Positions 1 through 6,627 of a stretch of 8,084 bases of DNA are shown piece after piece; position 1 is the stretch's first letter; every line of letters starts with the position of its first letter. Position numbers and translations under genes: made by a program. Source of the DNA: an uncultured Oscillospiraceae bacterium. GTDB taxonomy: Bacteria; Bacillota; Clostridia; Oscillospirales; Oscillospiraceae. The notes beneath the pieces are model-generated. The model searched no databases. It was given only the letters and a program-made list of their open reading frames with translations, and was not told the DNA's origin. The DNA is taken from the NCBI GenBank assembly GCA_934565615.1, contig CAKTIH010000102.1, positions 1-8,084 of the forward strand, given 5' to 3'.

Positions 1-1045
1 AGCTCGCTCTTATCGTCCCGGTTTCCAGCGTTCCGGCGCTCCTGTGCGCATACGGCGCGCAGTGCAGCCCGCTGCGTACGCATATGCCGCGCTCGGAGAG
101 CTGCTGCGCAAGAGTCTCGCAGTCGCCGCGCAGCGGTCTGAACGACAGCACGCCGCTCTGCCTCCCCGGTACGCCGCGGAAAATTTCAAGTCCCGCGCAG
201 CCGTCAAGCCCGTCAAGCATAGCTTCCAGCATGCGCCCCTCGTGCGCCGCAATCGAGCTCAAGCCGCGTGAGCGCACATAGCTTATGCCCTCCGAGAGCC
301 CAGCGATACCGGGGACGTTGTGTGTACCGGCCTCCATCCTGTCGGGCAGGTACTCGGGCATGAACTGCGGTATGCTGTCCGACCCGGAGCCGCCGCTGAG
401 CAGCGGTTCGCCCTCGACGCCGCAGATAAGAATGCCCGTACCCTGCGGCCCGAAAAGCGCCTTGTGTCCCGGCATGGCGATAAACGCCGCGCCGAGCGTC
501 TGATAGTCTACCTCCAGCACTCCCGCCGACTGCGAGGCATCGAGGATGAACGGCACCCCGGCGCGCCTGCACATATCCGCTATCTCATACACCGGCAGGA
601 TAAACCCGAAAACGTTCGACACGTGCGTGCATACCACAAGCTCCGCCGCCGGGAGCTTATCCCGAAACGCCTCGAGTATCCCGTCCCTGTCAAACGGAGC
701 CGAGGAAGCGACTGCGATATTTGCTCCGAGCTGCGCGAGCGGGCGCGTCACTGAATTGTGCTCATAGCCCGACACGAGCACCCGCGTCCCTTTATGCGCA
801 AGCGATCTTATCGCGATGTTGAGCGCATGCGTCGCATTCATCGTGAACACTATGCGTTCAGGCTCGGGAACGTTAAACAGCTCTGCTGCGTTTTCGCGGC
901 AGCGGAAAACTATCTCCGCTGCCTTCATCGCCGGTGCATGCCCTCCGCGGCCGGGGCTTGCGGCGCGGCGCATCGCGTCCGTCATCGCGCGCCCCACGGC
1001 CTCGGGCTTTATCATGGTAGTCGCCGCGTTGTCAAGATAGATCAC
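1..1045 (-). CDS. Class V aminotransferase-fold PLP enzyme, cysteine desulfurase-like (partial, 3' end cut off)
   Basis: This fold-type I PLP enzyme resembles SufS/CsdA-type cysteine desulfurases, which take sulfur (or selenium) from cysteine or selenocysteine as an enzyme-bound persulfide. The 348 codons in the window run open from a GTG at 1045 to the left edge. Visible motifs are the N-terminal YLDNAATT (residues 3-10), the cofactor-binding DASQSAG (169-175), the Schiff-base lysine in MPGHKALFGPQGTG (Lys195) and a C-terminal RSGLHCAP loop whose Cys329 sits where the SufS catalytic cysteine does. The last in-window residues, GTIRAS, match the conserved motif near the family's C-terminus, so probably only a few tens of residues are missing. 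It most resembles the clostridial and enterococcal subfamily of about 375-380 residues often annotated simply as class V aminotransferase. The start overlaps the upstream DUF3343 gene by 14 nt, so the two are likely translationally coupled. The family is confident; whether the physiological donor is cysteine or selenocysteine is not visible. Confidence 0.9.
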   Translation of the reverse strand, partial: MIYLDNAATTMIKPEAVGRAMTDAMRRAASPGRGGHAPAMKAAEIVFRCRENAAELFNVPEPERIVFTMNATHALNIAIRSLAHKGTRVLVSGYEHNSVTRPLAQLGANIAVASSAPFDRDGILEAFRDKLPAAELVVCTHVSNVFGFILPVYEIADMCRRAGVPFILDASQSAGVLEVDYQTLGAAFIAMPGHKALFGPQGTGILICGVEGEPLLSGGSGSDSIPQFMPEYLPDRMEAGTHNVPGIAGLSEGISYVRSRGLSSIAAHEGRMLEAMLDGLDGCAGLEIFRGVPGRQSGVLSFRPLRGDCETLAQQLSERGICVRSGLHCAPYAHRSAGTLETGTIRAS

Positions 1046-1292
1046 TTAGCCGCACCTCCGTATATTCTCCGTTCTCCTCGCGTTTGAAGAGCTTTCCATT
1101 TAACATATTGTTCTTTTTAAGAAGGGCTGCCGCCTCGCCCAGATGCCGGTAAAGGCTGACGGCGTATCCGCAGCCGCTGCCGCTCAGTCCCTGAGGAGCT
1201 TTGACCACGACGCAGCTTATCCCCTTGCGTTCGAGCAGCGCCGCCGACCGCTGCGCGTAGGTCAGCGAGCGGCACATTATCAGGTACTGCAT
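1032..1292 (-). CDS. DUF3343 family protein (putative Se/S carrier-like)
   Basis: This 86-residue protein matches what I know of DUF3343, a small single-domain family described as putative Se/S carrier-like. Its typical features are visible: an N-terminal beta strand (MQYLIMCRS), a helix with the AxxxxLLERKGI pattern, a second strand, a turn with P33 and the signature GCGYAV (Cys41-Gly42-Tyr43), and a charged C-terminus. It has three cysteines (7, 27, 41), Cys41 being in the conserved motif. There is no signal peptide or membrane segment, so it is probably cytoplasmic. The ATG at 1292 has GGAG 8 nt upstream (1304-1301). The gene ends 14 nt inside the downstream desulfurase-like gene, which supports a shared role, possibly accepting persulfide or selenide from that enzyme. 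The family is experimentally poorly characterised, so the carrier role is inference from family naming and context. Confidence 0.8.
   Translation of the reverse strand: MQYLIMCRSLTYAQRSAALLERKGISCVVVKAPQGLSGSGCGYAVSLYRHLGEAAALLKKNNMLNGKLFKREENGEYTEVRLSDLS
1054..1059 (-). promoter_or_regulatory. Ribosome binding site that fixes the GTG start of the aminotransferase
   Basis: A perfect GGAGGT lies 8 nt before the GTG at 1045, inside the last codons of the DUF3343 gene. No in-frame ATG lies near it, and the GTG begins exactly the VIYLDNAATT N-terminus expected of the family. This makes the non-ATG start convincing. Confidence 0.8.
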
Positions 1293-1309
1293 ATTTTATT
1301 CTCCATTCC

Positions 1310-1321
1310 GCCGCAAGCGGC
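1310..1321. repeat. Short inverted repeat just upstream of the DUF3343 ribosome binding site
   Basis: GCCGC and GCGGC are separated by two bases. In minus-strand RNA this could fold as a small GCCG/CGGC hairpin with a CUUG tetraloop, ending 5 nt before the GGAG site. It could be a weak translational control element or a protein site, or chance in GC-rich DNA. Confidence 0.35.
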
Positions 1322-1341
1322 ATTTAATTAAAAACATATTG

Positions 1342-1379
1342 AAAAAGCACCGCGCAGCCCTTTGCTGTGCGGTGCTTTT
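1342..1379 (-). terminator. Rho-independent terminator after ispF
   Basis: The minus-strand transcript forms a 12-bp stem (1375-1364 with 1358-1347), GC-rich with one G-U pair, around a 5-nt loop, followed immediately by five U residues (1346-1342). Four A residues precede the stem and can pair with the U tract, so the plus strand also carries a shorter T run. No plus-strand gene is present to use it. It lies 70 nt past the ispF stop codon and ends 49 nt before the DUF3343 start, closing the long uvrA-to-ispF unit. Confidence 0.88.
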
Positions 1380-1403
1380 CAAGCCTATAGGATCAGCGCA
1401 CAG
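1365..1403 (-). promoter_or_regulatory. Possible antiterminator pairing overlapping the terminator
   Basis: In the minus-strand transcript CUGUGCG (1403-1397) is perfectly complementary to CGCACAG (1371-1365), which is part of the 5' arm of the terminator stem. After one C-C mismatch two further pairs are possible. This alternative stem would exclude the terminator, as in attenuators. Only 7-9 bp are involved and no ligand-binding domain is recognisable, so this is a hypothesis. Confidence 0.2.
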
Positions 1404-1412
1404 AATCATTAC

Positions 1413-1442
1413 ATCTTATGCGCCCCTGCGGTGATTGTTCAA
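1413..1442 (-). promoter_or_regulatory. Weak sigma-70-like promoter candidate for the DUF3343 pair
   Basis: TTGAAC (1442-1437) and TAAGAT (1418-1413) are separated by 18 nt and each matches the consensus at four of six positions. It lies between ispF and the terminator. No better candidate is visible in 1448-1293, but the match is weak and could be chance. If real, its transcript would begin near 1406 and run through the terminator hairpin before the DUF3343 gene. Confidence 0.2.
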
Positions 1443-1448
1443 TTACTC

Positions 1449-1916
1449 TTACTCTATCAGTGCCACGGCGTGTGCCGCGATGCCGAGTCCCTCTCCGGTG
1501 AAGCCCAGCTTCTCCTCTGTCGTCGCCTTGACGCTCACGCGGTCAAGCTCCGTGCCCATCGCCTGCGCAAGTATCTCACGCATCTGCTGTATATACGGCG
1601 CAAGCTTCGGCCTCTGCGCGATAACGGTGCAGTCGACATTCCCGACCGTATAACCGTGCTCGCGGATAACGCGCGTCACCTCGCGCAGCAGTTCGATGCT
1701 GTCCGCGCCGAGAAAACGGTCGTCATTGTCCGGGAAAAGCTTGCCGATATCGCCGAGCGCGGCGGCGCCGAGCAGCGCGTCCATCAGCGCATGGGTAAGC
1801 ACGTCTGCGTCCGAGTGGCCGAGCAGTCCCTTTTCATACGGGATCTCGACCCCGCCGAGGATCAGCTTCCGCCCCTCGACAAGCTTATGCACATCATACC
1901 CATGCCCTATTCGCAT
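1449..1916 (-). CDS. ispF: 2-C-methyl-D-erythritol 2,4-cyclodiphosphate synthase
   Basis: IspF is the cytoplasmic MEP-pathway enzyme that cyclises CDP-methylerythritol 2-phosphate to methylerythritol 2,4-cyclodiphosphate, releasing CMP. The family works as a homotrimer with metal-containing active sites at subunit interfaces. The protein has 155 residues, the usual length. The N-terminal RIGHGYDVH supplies metal ligands Asp8 and His10, and GHSDADVLTH supplies His42, all at the same numbers as in the E. coli enzyme. The LFPDNDDRF segment and the C-terminal TTEEKLGFTGEGLGIAAHAVAL signature are intact. The ATG at 1916 has GGGGAG (1928-1923) 6 nt upstream and overlaps the ispD 3' end by 23 nt, implying translational coupling. 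It is a separate gene here, not the fused ispDF of some proteobacteria. A terminator follows, so it is the last gene of the long unit. Confidence 0.97.
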   Translation of the reverse strand: MRIGHGYDVHKLVEGRKLILGGVEIPYEKGLLGHSDADVLTHALMDALLGAAALGDIGKLFPDNDDRFLGADSIELLREVTRVIREHGYTVGNVDCTVIAQRPKLAPYIQQMREILAQAMGTELDRVSVKATTEEKLGFTGEGLGIAAHAVALIE

Positions 1917-2640
1917 TCCAGTCTCCCCTGTTCTTTATGATTGCTTCGGCCGTGACCATGTCGTTCGGCGTCGTGATCTTGATGTTGTCAACGTCTCCCA
2001 TAACGGTGTGGGTCTTTATGCCCATGATGTCCATAGCGGAGCAGTCGTCGGTTATCGGCAGCGCGTCCTTTGCGGCCTTTGTCAGCGCGCCCTTTATGAG
2101 GTCGGCGTCAAAGACCTGAGGCGTCTGCACACGGACAGTCCTGCCGCGGTCGACCGTGCCGGTGACGTTGCCGTCGTCATCCACAACCTTCAGCGTATCG
2201 GTGCTCGGGATGACCGGGATGGAGGACATGTGTACGCTTGCGTCATATACGACGCGGTTGATAACATCCTGCGTGACGAGCGGGCGCGCTCCATCATGTA
2301 TCGCGACGAGCTTCGCTCCCTTTTTGACCTCGGACACTCCGGCCAGTGCGGACTCCATACGCGTGCTGCCGCCTATGACCACCTTGCTGACCTTGCTCAG
2401 CCCGCAGTTATGGCAGAGGTCGGCGACCTCCTCAAGCTTGTCCTTACGCGTGACGATGATTATCTCCTCAACCAAAGGATTATCCTGAAACGCGAGTACC
2501 GTTCTCACCAGAACCGGCATAGGGCCGAGCTTCATAAATATCTTGTCCGTGCCCATGCGCTGGGAGCTGCCCGCCGCGACGATGACTGCCGAGCATTTCG
2601 GCGTCTCGTCCTTCTTCCTGAAAAGTGCCTTGAGGTTCAT
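1894..2640 (-). CDS. ispD: 2-C-methyl-D-erythritol 4-phosphate cytidylyltransferase
   Basis: IspD transfers CMP from CTP to methylerythritol 4-phosphate, giving CDP-methylerythritol and pyrophosphate, in the MEP route to isoprenoids. The 248-residue protein has the nucleotidyltransferase glycine-rich loop AAGSSQRMGTDKIF (22-35), with Arg28 and Lys33 as probable CTP-phosphate ligands, then IHDGARP, VQTPQVF, TDDCS and the C-terminal GDVDNIKITTPND. It is slightly longer than the typical 225-240 residues because of a basic N-terminal extension of about 15 residues before the first strand (SAVIVAAG) and a C-terminal tail encoded in the overlap with ispF. The ATG at 2640 is preceded by AAAGGA (2655-2650) at 9 nt. 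A GGAGG also lies only 3 nt from the ATG, probably too close to serve it. The gene starts 26 nt after the MreB-family gene. Function is confident from motifs and from the adjacent ispF. Confidence 0.96.
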   Translation of the reverse strand: MNLKALFRKKDETPKCSAVIVAAGSSQRMGTDKIFMKLGPMPVLVRTVLAFQDNPLVEEIIIVTRKDKLEEVADLCHNCGLSKVSKVVIGGSTRMESALAGVSEVKKGAKLVAIHDGARPLVTQDVINRVVYDASVHMSSIPVIPSTDTLKVVDDDGNVTGTVDRGRTVRVQTPQVFDADLIKGALTKAAKDALPITDDCSAMDIMGIKTHTVMGDVDNIKITTPNDMVTAEAIIKNRGDWNANRAWV

Positions 2641-2666
2641 TTGCCTCCGTCCTTTCGTTTGAAAGT

Positions 2667-3698
2667 TTAGCCTTTGAGCTGTCTCTTTCTGTAGAAATTC
2701 ATCATGCCGTCCTGCAGGTCGTCAAGGTGCATCAGCATCTTGCCAGCGCCGTATGCCGCGCAGGAGACCGCATCGTCCACAACGACGGTCCTTATGCCCG
2801 TGCTGCGCTCGATGAGCCTGTCTATACCGTAGATAAGGCTGCCGCCGCCGGACATGATTATGCCGTTTTTATCCAGATCGCCGACGAGCTGGGGCGGCGT
2901 TCTCTCAAGCACGGTGTGTATCGCTTCGAGTATGCGGTTCATCGGGTCGACGAACGCTTCGATAAGCTCGGTTGAGCTGACCTGCACGGTCTTGGGCAGA
3001 CCGTTTGAAAGGTCGCGCCCCTTTATCTCCTCAAAGCCGACGTCAGGGCGGCGGATGACACATCCTATGCTGCGCTTGAGCTCCTCGGCGGTGCTCAGAC
3101 CGATGAGCAGCTCATACTTCTGCTTTATGAAGCGGACTATCGCCTCATCAAAGCTTGAGCCCGCAACCTTTATCGACTCGCACTCCACGACGCCGCCTGC
3201 GGAGACTATCGCGACCTCGGTCGTGCCGCCGCCGATGTCGATTATCATATGGCCGTCGGCTTTGGAGATATCGACGCCCGCGCCCATAGCTGTCGCGACG
3301 GCGGTCTCAAGCAGATAAACCTTTCTCGCGCCTGCTTCGATTGCCGCGTCAATGACCGCGCGCTCCTCAACGCCTGTGATGGAGCTCGGCACGCAGGCGA
3401 GCACGCAGGGCTTAAAGAGGCTGAAAGAGGTAATGCGGCTGACAAGCTCGCGCAGCATCTGCGCGGTTATCTCATAGTCGGAAATGACACCGGCGTTGAT
3501 TGGGTGTATGGCGACGATGTTCGCCGGGGTGCGGCCAAGCATCTTCTGCGCGTCCTGCCCTATTTTAAGTATCTTCCCGCTGAACTTGTCCACCGCGACA
3601 ACGGTCGGCTCTCTTGCCACGACGCCCTTGCCCTGCTCGAACAGCAGCGTGGAGGATGTACCCATATCAACGGCAATGTCTCTCTCAAACAGGTTCAT
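2667..3698 (-). CDS. mreB: MreB/Mbl-family actin-like cell-shape protein
   Basis: MreB proteins form ATP-dependent filaments under the cytoplasmic membrane that guide the peptidoglycan elongation machinery. The 343-residue protein has the usual length and the actin-fold nucleotide motifs in order: phosphate-1 DMGTSST (11-17), the conserved helix starting ETAVATAMGAG (Glu131, the position of the catalytic glutamate), phosphate-2 DIGGGTTEVAI (154-164) and the adenosine motif SGGGSLIYGID (283-293), ending with CAAYGAGKML. Several differ from the common MreB forms DLGTANT, EPMAAAIGAG and GGGALLRGLD, so it is a divergent member, possibly a Mbl- or MreBH-like paralogue. AGGAG (3710-3706) is 7 nt before the ATG. 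It begins 21 nt after comF and ends 26 nt before ispD. The mreC and mreD genes that often follow mreB are absent here. The family is certain; which paralogue it is remains open. Confidence 0.93.
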   Translation of the reverse strand: MNLFERDIAVDMGTSSTLLFEQGKGVVAREPTVVAVDKFSGKILKIGQDAQKMLGRTPANIVAIHPINAGVISDYEITAQMLRELVSRITSFSLFKPCVLACVPSSITGVEERAVIDAAIEAGARKVYLLETAVATAMGAGVDISKADGHMIIDIGGGTTEVAIVSAGGVVECESIKVAGSSFDEAIVRFIKQKYELLIGLSTAEELKRSIGCVIRRPDVGFEEIKGRDLSNGLPKTVQVSSTELIEAFVDPMNRILEAIHTVLERTPPQLVGDLDKNGIIMSGGGSLIYGIDRLIERSTGIRTVVVDDAVSCAAYGAGKMLMHLDDLQDGMMNFYRKRQLKG

Positions 3699-3719
3699 TT
3701 GCTTTCTCCTATCCGTTTA

Positions 3720-4373
3720 TTATTCCCGGTGCATCGCGGCTGCCGCGGCGTACACGGCCTTGCATCCAGCCTTGCGCAGCACTCCGGCGCATTCTGCCAG
3801 AGTCGAGCCGGTGGTGACTATATCGTCCACCAGCAGCACCGTTTTATTCTCCGCCGCCTCACGGTCACAGCAGGCATAGACGCCTGCCGCGTTCTTCCTT
3901 CTCGCCCGCGCGTTTCCGGTGCGGGACTGCGGCGGGTTATCCTTGGTCTTTGCAAGCAGCCTTGCGCACGGTATGCCGAGCTTTCTGCCCAGCGCCGCGG
4001 CGATCAACTCTGCCTGATCGTAGCCGCGCTTGCGAAGTCTTCGGCGGCTCAAAGGTACCCATGTGATAATATCGCAGGAAATTTGCGTTTCGTCAATAGA
4101 TTTTGCAATAAAATCCGCATAAATGTGTCCGTATGCCGTAATCCCGCTGAATTTATAGTGCAGCAGAGACTGTCTCACGCTGCCCTCGTAGTAGAGCGGA
4201 GCGACGCACAGCTCCGTGTTTTTCACGCCGCGCATATATTCTGCCTCCGGAACATACGGCAGACTTTTTCTGCACGCGGCGCATACCTCGCCCTCTTCCC
4301 GGTTCACAAGCTTTCGGCAGAACGGGCAGCGCGGCGGGTACAGCAGGTCGAGGAGCAGGTCTATAACGCGCAT
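3720..4373 (-). CDS. comF: ComF family protein (competence-associated phosphoribosyltransferase)
   Basis: ComF/GntX-type proteins combine an N-terminal zinc-binding segment with a type I phosphoribosyltransferase fold. In Bacillus and other species comF is needed for natural transformation, in the cytoplasmic handling of incoming DNA. The 217-residue protein shows the zinc ligands CPFC (Cys16, Cys19) and CAAC (Cys31, Cys34), the family block VPLSRRRLRKRGYDQAE (106-122) and the PRPP-binding loop LLVDDIVTTGSTL (180-192). I chose the ATG at 4373 because it forms a TGATG overlap with the recD2 stop, has GGGG 7 nt upstream, and gives the typical start VIDLLLDLLYPPRCPFC. A GTG at 4388 would add five residues. 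One-base overlap with recD2 implies coupled translation. Other transformation genes are not in the window, so transformability cannot be concluded. Confidence 0.93.
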   Translation of the reverse strand: MRVIDLLLDLLYPPRCPFCRKLVNREEGEVCAACRKSLPYVPEAEYMRGVKNTELCVAPLYYEGSVRQSLLHYKFSGITAYGHIYADFIAKSIDETQISCDIITWVPLSRRRLRKRGYDQAELIAAALGRKLGIPCARLLAKTKDNPPQSRTGNARARRKNAAGVYACCDREAAENKTVLLVDDIVTTGSTLAECAGVLRKAGCKAVYAAAAAMHRE

Positions 4374-6595
4374 CACTCGACCCCGCACAGCCGGCGAAGC
4401 CTCACGCGCAGCGCCGTATAGCGGCGCGACTGCCGGTAGTTGTCTATCATCTGGTAGGCGGTCTGGTCATCGCCGACGATTATGAGCAGCTTCTTTGCCC
4501 GCGTCACCGCCGTATAGAGCACGTCGCGCGTCATGAGCATCTTTGAGCCCTGGCCGAGCGCCAGTATAACGGCTCTGTATTCGCTGCCCTGCGCCTTATG
4601 TACCGTCACCGCCCACGCGTGCTCAAGCTCAATGAGCGCGTCAAAGCCGTAGCTTGCGGTCTTTCCGTCAAAGCAGACGGTCAGCGTCTCCTCGTCCATG
4701 TCGATGGACTTTATTGTGCCGACGTCCCCGTTGAACATCCCGGTGCCTGTCTCCGTACCGTTCTCACTCTTCCAGAGGATATCGTAATTATTCCGTATCT
4801 GCATGACCCTGTCTCCCTCGCGGAAAACAGCATCGCCGAACAGCTTCTCCTTCTTCTCTGGCGAACGTGGGTTCAGCACCTCCTGAAGCTTCTTGTTAAG
4901 GTTCACCGTGCCCATCTCGCCCTTGCGCGTGGGAGAGAGCACCTGAATATCCTGCGGCGGGATGTTCATCTTCCCCGGCAGGCGCACGGCGCACAGCTCC
5001 GTTATCGTCTCAACAGCGCTGCCCGCCTGAAGGCGCTTGAGCCGGAAGAAATCCCCGGAGTTCTCGGCAAGGTCGGGGTGCTCGCCGCGGTTTATCATGT
5101 GTGCGTTGCGGATTATCCTGCTGTCCCCCGTCTGGCGGAATATCTCCGTCAGGCGCACCGTCGCCACGACCTGGCTGCGGATGAGCGCAGAGAACACGTT
5201 GCCCGGCCCGACTGACGGCAGCTGATCGGCGTCGCCCACCATGATGAGCCGCGCATCCGGCGGCAGCGCGCGCAGCAGCGCGTCCATCAGGCAGATATCC
5301 ACCATCGAGCACTCGTCAAGTATCACCGCGTCGCAGTCGAGCCTGTCACTCTCATCCTTTGTGAACACAACGCGGTCGTTGTCCTCGTCGAATTTTGCGC
5401 CAAGCATACGGTGTACCGTCGCAGCGTCGCGCCCGGTGAGCTCCGTCATGCGCTTTGCCGCGCGCCCCGTCGGTGCGCACAAAAGCGTCTTTATCCCGAT
5501 CTCGTCAAACATTGCGAGTATCGCGCGGATAGACGTCGTCTTGCCGGTGCCGGGGCCGCCGGTTATGACCAGCAGCTGGTTCTTGAGCGCCAGCTCCAGC
5601 GTCTGCCGCTGCATCGGCGCATAGCTTATCCCCTGCTGCGCTTCAAGCTTTTCGAGGAGCTTTGCGATATTCGCCTTGTCCCGGAACGTGCGGCGGCACA
5701 TACGCGCGAAGTTCTCCGCGGCGTTCGTTTCCGCCTCATACAGCTCCGGCAGGTAGCACGCGCGGCACCCGGCTATCTCCTCGTACTTCATATCGCCCGA
5801 TTCGATAAGCCCGCCGATGCACTCATCCACATCCTCAGGCTCCACACCTATAAGCTCCGCCGTCGCCGCGGCAAGCTTCTCGCGCGGGATGAAGCAGTGG
5901 CCGTTTCCTGTGTTGTGCGCCAGCTCGAAGAGCAGCGCCGCATCGATGCGCTTGCTGCTGCCGCCCTCCATGCCGAGCTCCAGCGCCATCGTATCAGCCT
6001 CGGCAAAGGTGCCGCCGATGAGCGCGCTGCACAGCACATAGGGGTTCTCCTTAAGCGTCTCCATGGCCTCTTCGCCGTAGAACCTGTGCATCCGCATCGC
6101 GAGCACCGGGCGCAGCCCGAAGGAGCACACGAACTCCATCAGCATCCTGACACCCGCCTGCTGTCTGAAGCTTGCGGATATCTGCTTTGCCTTGGCCGCG
6201 CTTATTCCTCTTATCGCCGCGAGCTCGTCGGGCGAGGTGAGCATCACATCAAGCGCCCTGTCGCCGAAGCGGTCGACTATCAGCGCCGCCGTTGCAGGGC
6301 CTATGCCCTTTACTGAGCCTCCCGCGAGGAAGTCATATATCGCGCTCGCGCTCGTCGGCAGGATGCGCTGGGCAAACTCAGCCTTGAACTGCCGCCCGTG
6401 CACGCTGTGCGTCATCCACTGGCCGCTGACGATCATCGACTCGCCCGCCGCCGCATACGGGAAGCAGCCGACGACGGTCACGTTCTCGCCGCTGCCGTCC
6501 CTCAGGCGCAGCACTGTGTAACCGTTTTCTTCGTTTTTGTAAATAACCGCCTCTACGGTTCCGGACAGTTCAAGCAGATCGGTTTCCTGATCCAT
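4373..6595 (-). CDS. recD2: RecD2-type ATP-dependent 5'-3' DNA helicase (RecD-like, YrrC family)
   Basis: RecD2 is a stand-alone SF1B helicase of bacteria, linked to DNA repair and replication-fork maintenance and not part of RecBCD. From the ATG at 6595 the protein has 740 residues, normal for the family. In order it has an N-terminal OB-like region, two helix-hairpin-helix-like segments (VKGIGPATAALIVDRFG about 95-111 and LAAIRGISAAKAKQI about 125-139), then the helicase core: Walker A GGPGTGKTT (346-354), Ia APTGRAAKRM, Walker B ILDECSMVD with Asp427-Glu428, III GDADQLPSVGPG (454-465), IV LTEIFRQ, V VTVHKAQGSEY (663-673) and VI YTAVTRAKK (694-702). An ATG at 6601 would add two residues, but GAGGA (6606-6602) abuts it and sits 6 nt before the ATG at 6595, so I prefer the latter. 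The gene follows uvrA after about 30 nt and overlaps comF by 1 nt. Confidence 0.95.
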   Translation of the reverse strand: MDQETDLLELSGTVEAVIYKNEENGYTVLRLRDGSGENVTVVGCFPYAAAGESMIVSGQWMTHSVHGRQFKAEFAQRILPTSASAIYDFLAGGSVKGIGPATAALIVDRFGDRALDVMLTSPDELAAIRGISAAKAKQISASFRQQAGVRMLMEFVCSFGLRPVLAMRMHRFYGEEAMETLKENPYVLCSALIGGTFAEADTMALELGMEGGSSKRIDAALLFELAHNTGNGHCFIPREKLAAATAELIGVEPEDVDECIGGLIESGDMKYEEIAGCRACYLPELYEAETNAAENFARMCRRTFRDKANIAKLLEKLEAQQGISYAPMQRQTLELALKNQLLVITGGPGTGKTTSIRAILAMFDEIGIKTLLCAPTGRAAKRMTELTGRDAATVHRMLGAKFDEDNDRVVFTKDESDRLDCDAVILDECSMVDICLMDALLRALPPDARLIMVGDADQLPSVGPGNVFSALIRSQVVATVRLTEIFRQTGDSRIIRNAHMINRGEHPDLAENSGDFFRLKRLQAGSAVETITELCAVRLPGKMNIPPQDIQVLSPTRKGEMGTVNLNKKLQEVLNPRSPEKKEKLFGDAVFREGDRVMQIRNNYDILWKSENGTETGTGMFNGDVGTIKSIDMDEETLTVCFDGKTASYGFDALIELEHAWAVTVHKAQGSEYRAVILALGQGSKMLMTRDVLYTAVTRAKKLLIIVGDDQTAYQMIDNYRQSRRYTALRVRLRRLCGVE

Positions 6596-6601
6596 CGCCA
6601 T

Positions 6602-6606
6602 TCCTC
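6602..6606 (-). promoter_or_regulatory. Ribosome binding site that decides the recD2 start
   Basis: GAGGA ends directly against the ATG at 6601 but stands 6 nt before the ATG at 6595. Normal spacing therefore favours the second methionine of the MAMDQ stretch. Confidence 0.6.
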
Positions 6607-6627
6607 GCAGTCCTGATTATTTGTGAT

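Noticed and set aside
213..572. 119-residue minus-strand frame inside the aminotransferase region
   Set aside because: It is out of frame with the continuous 348-codon aminotransferase frame, which contains all the expected motifs. There is no sign of a frameshift.
1376..1383. TTGAAA on the minus strand as a -35 element for DUF3343
   Set aside because: No acceptable -10 element lies 16-18 nt downstream; the sequence there is the terminator stem.
1362..1940. 192-residue plus-strand frame starting in the terminator
   Set aside because: It starts inside the terminator stem-loop and runs antisense through ispF with no recognisable motif.
1696..2670. 324-residue plus-strand open frame opposite ispF and ispD
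   Set aside because: It is antisense to two enzymes with complete motifs and looks like a low-complexity, Arg/His-rich translation with no family resemblance.
3249..4421. 390-residue open frame on the plus strand across the mreB and comF region
   Set aside because: It lies antisense to two well-supported genes and crosses their boundary, has no recognisable domain, and is explained by GC-rich codon structure on the opposite strand.
5411..6316. 301-residue plus-strand open frame opposite recD2
   Set aside because: It is fully inside recD2, composed mainly of Arg, Leu and Ala, and has no convincing domain. It is a shadow of the real gene.
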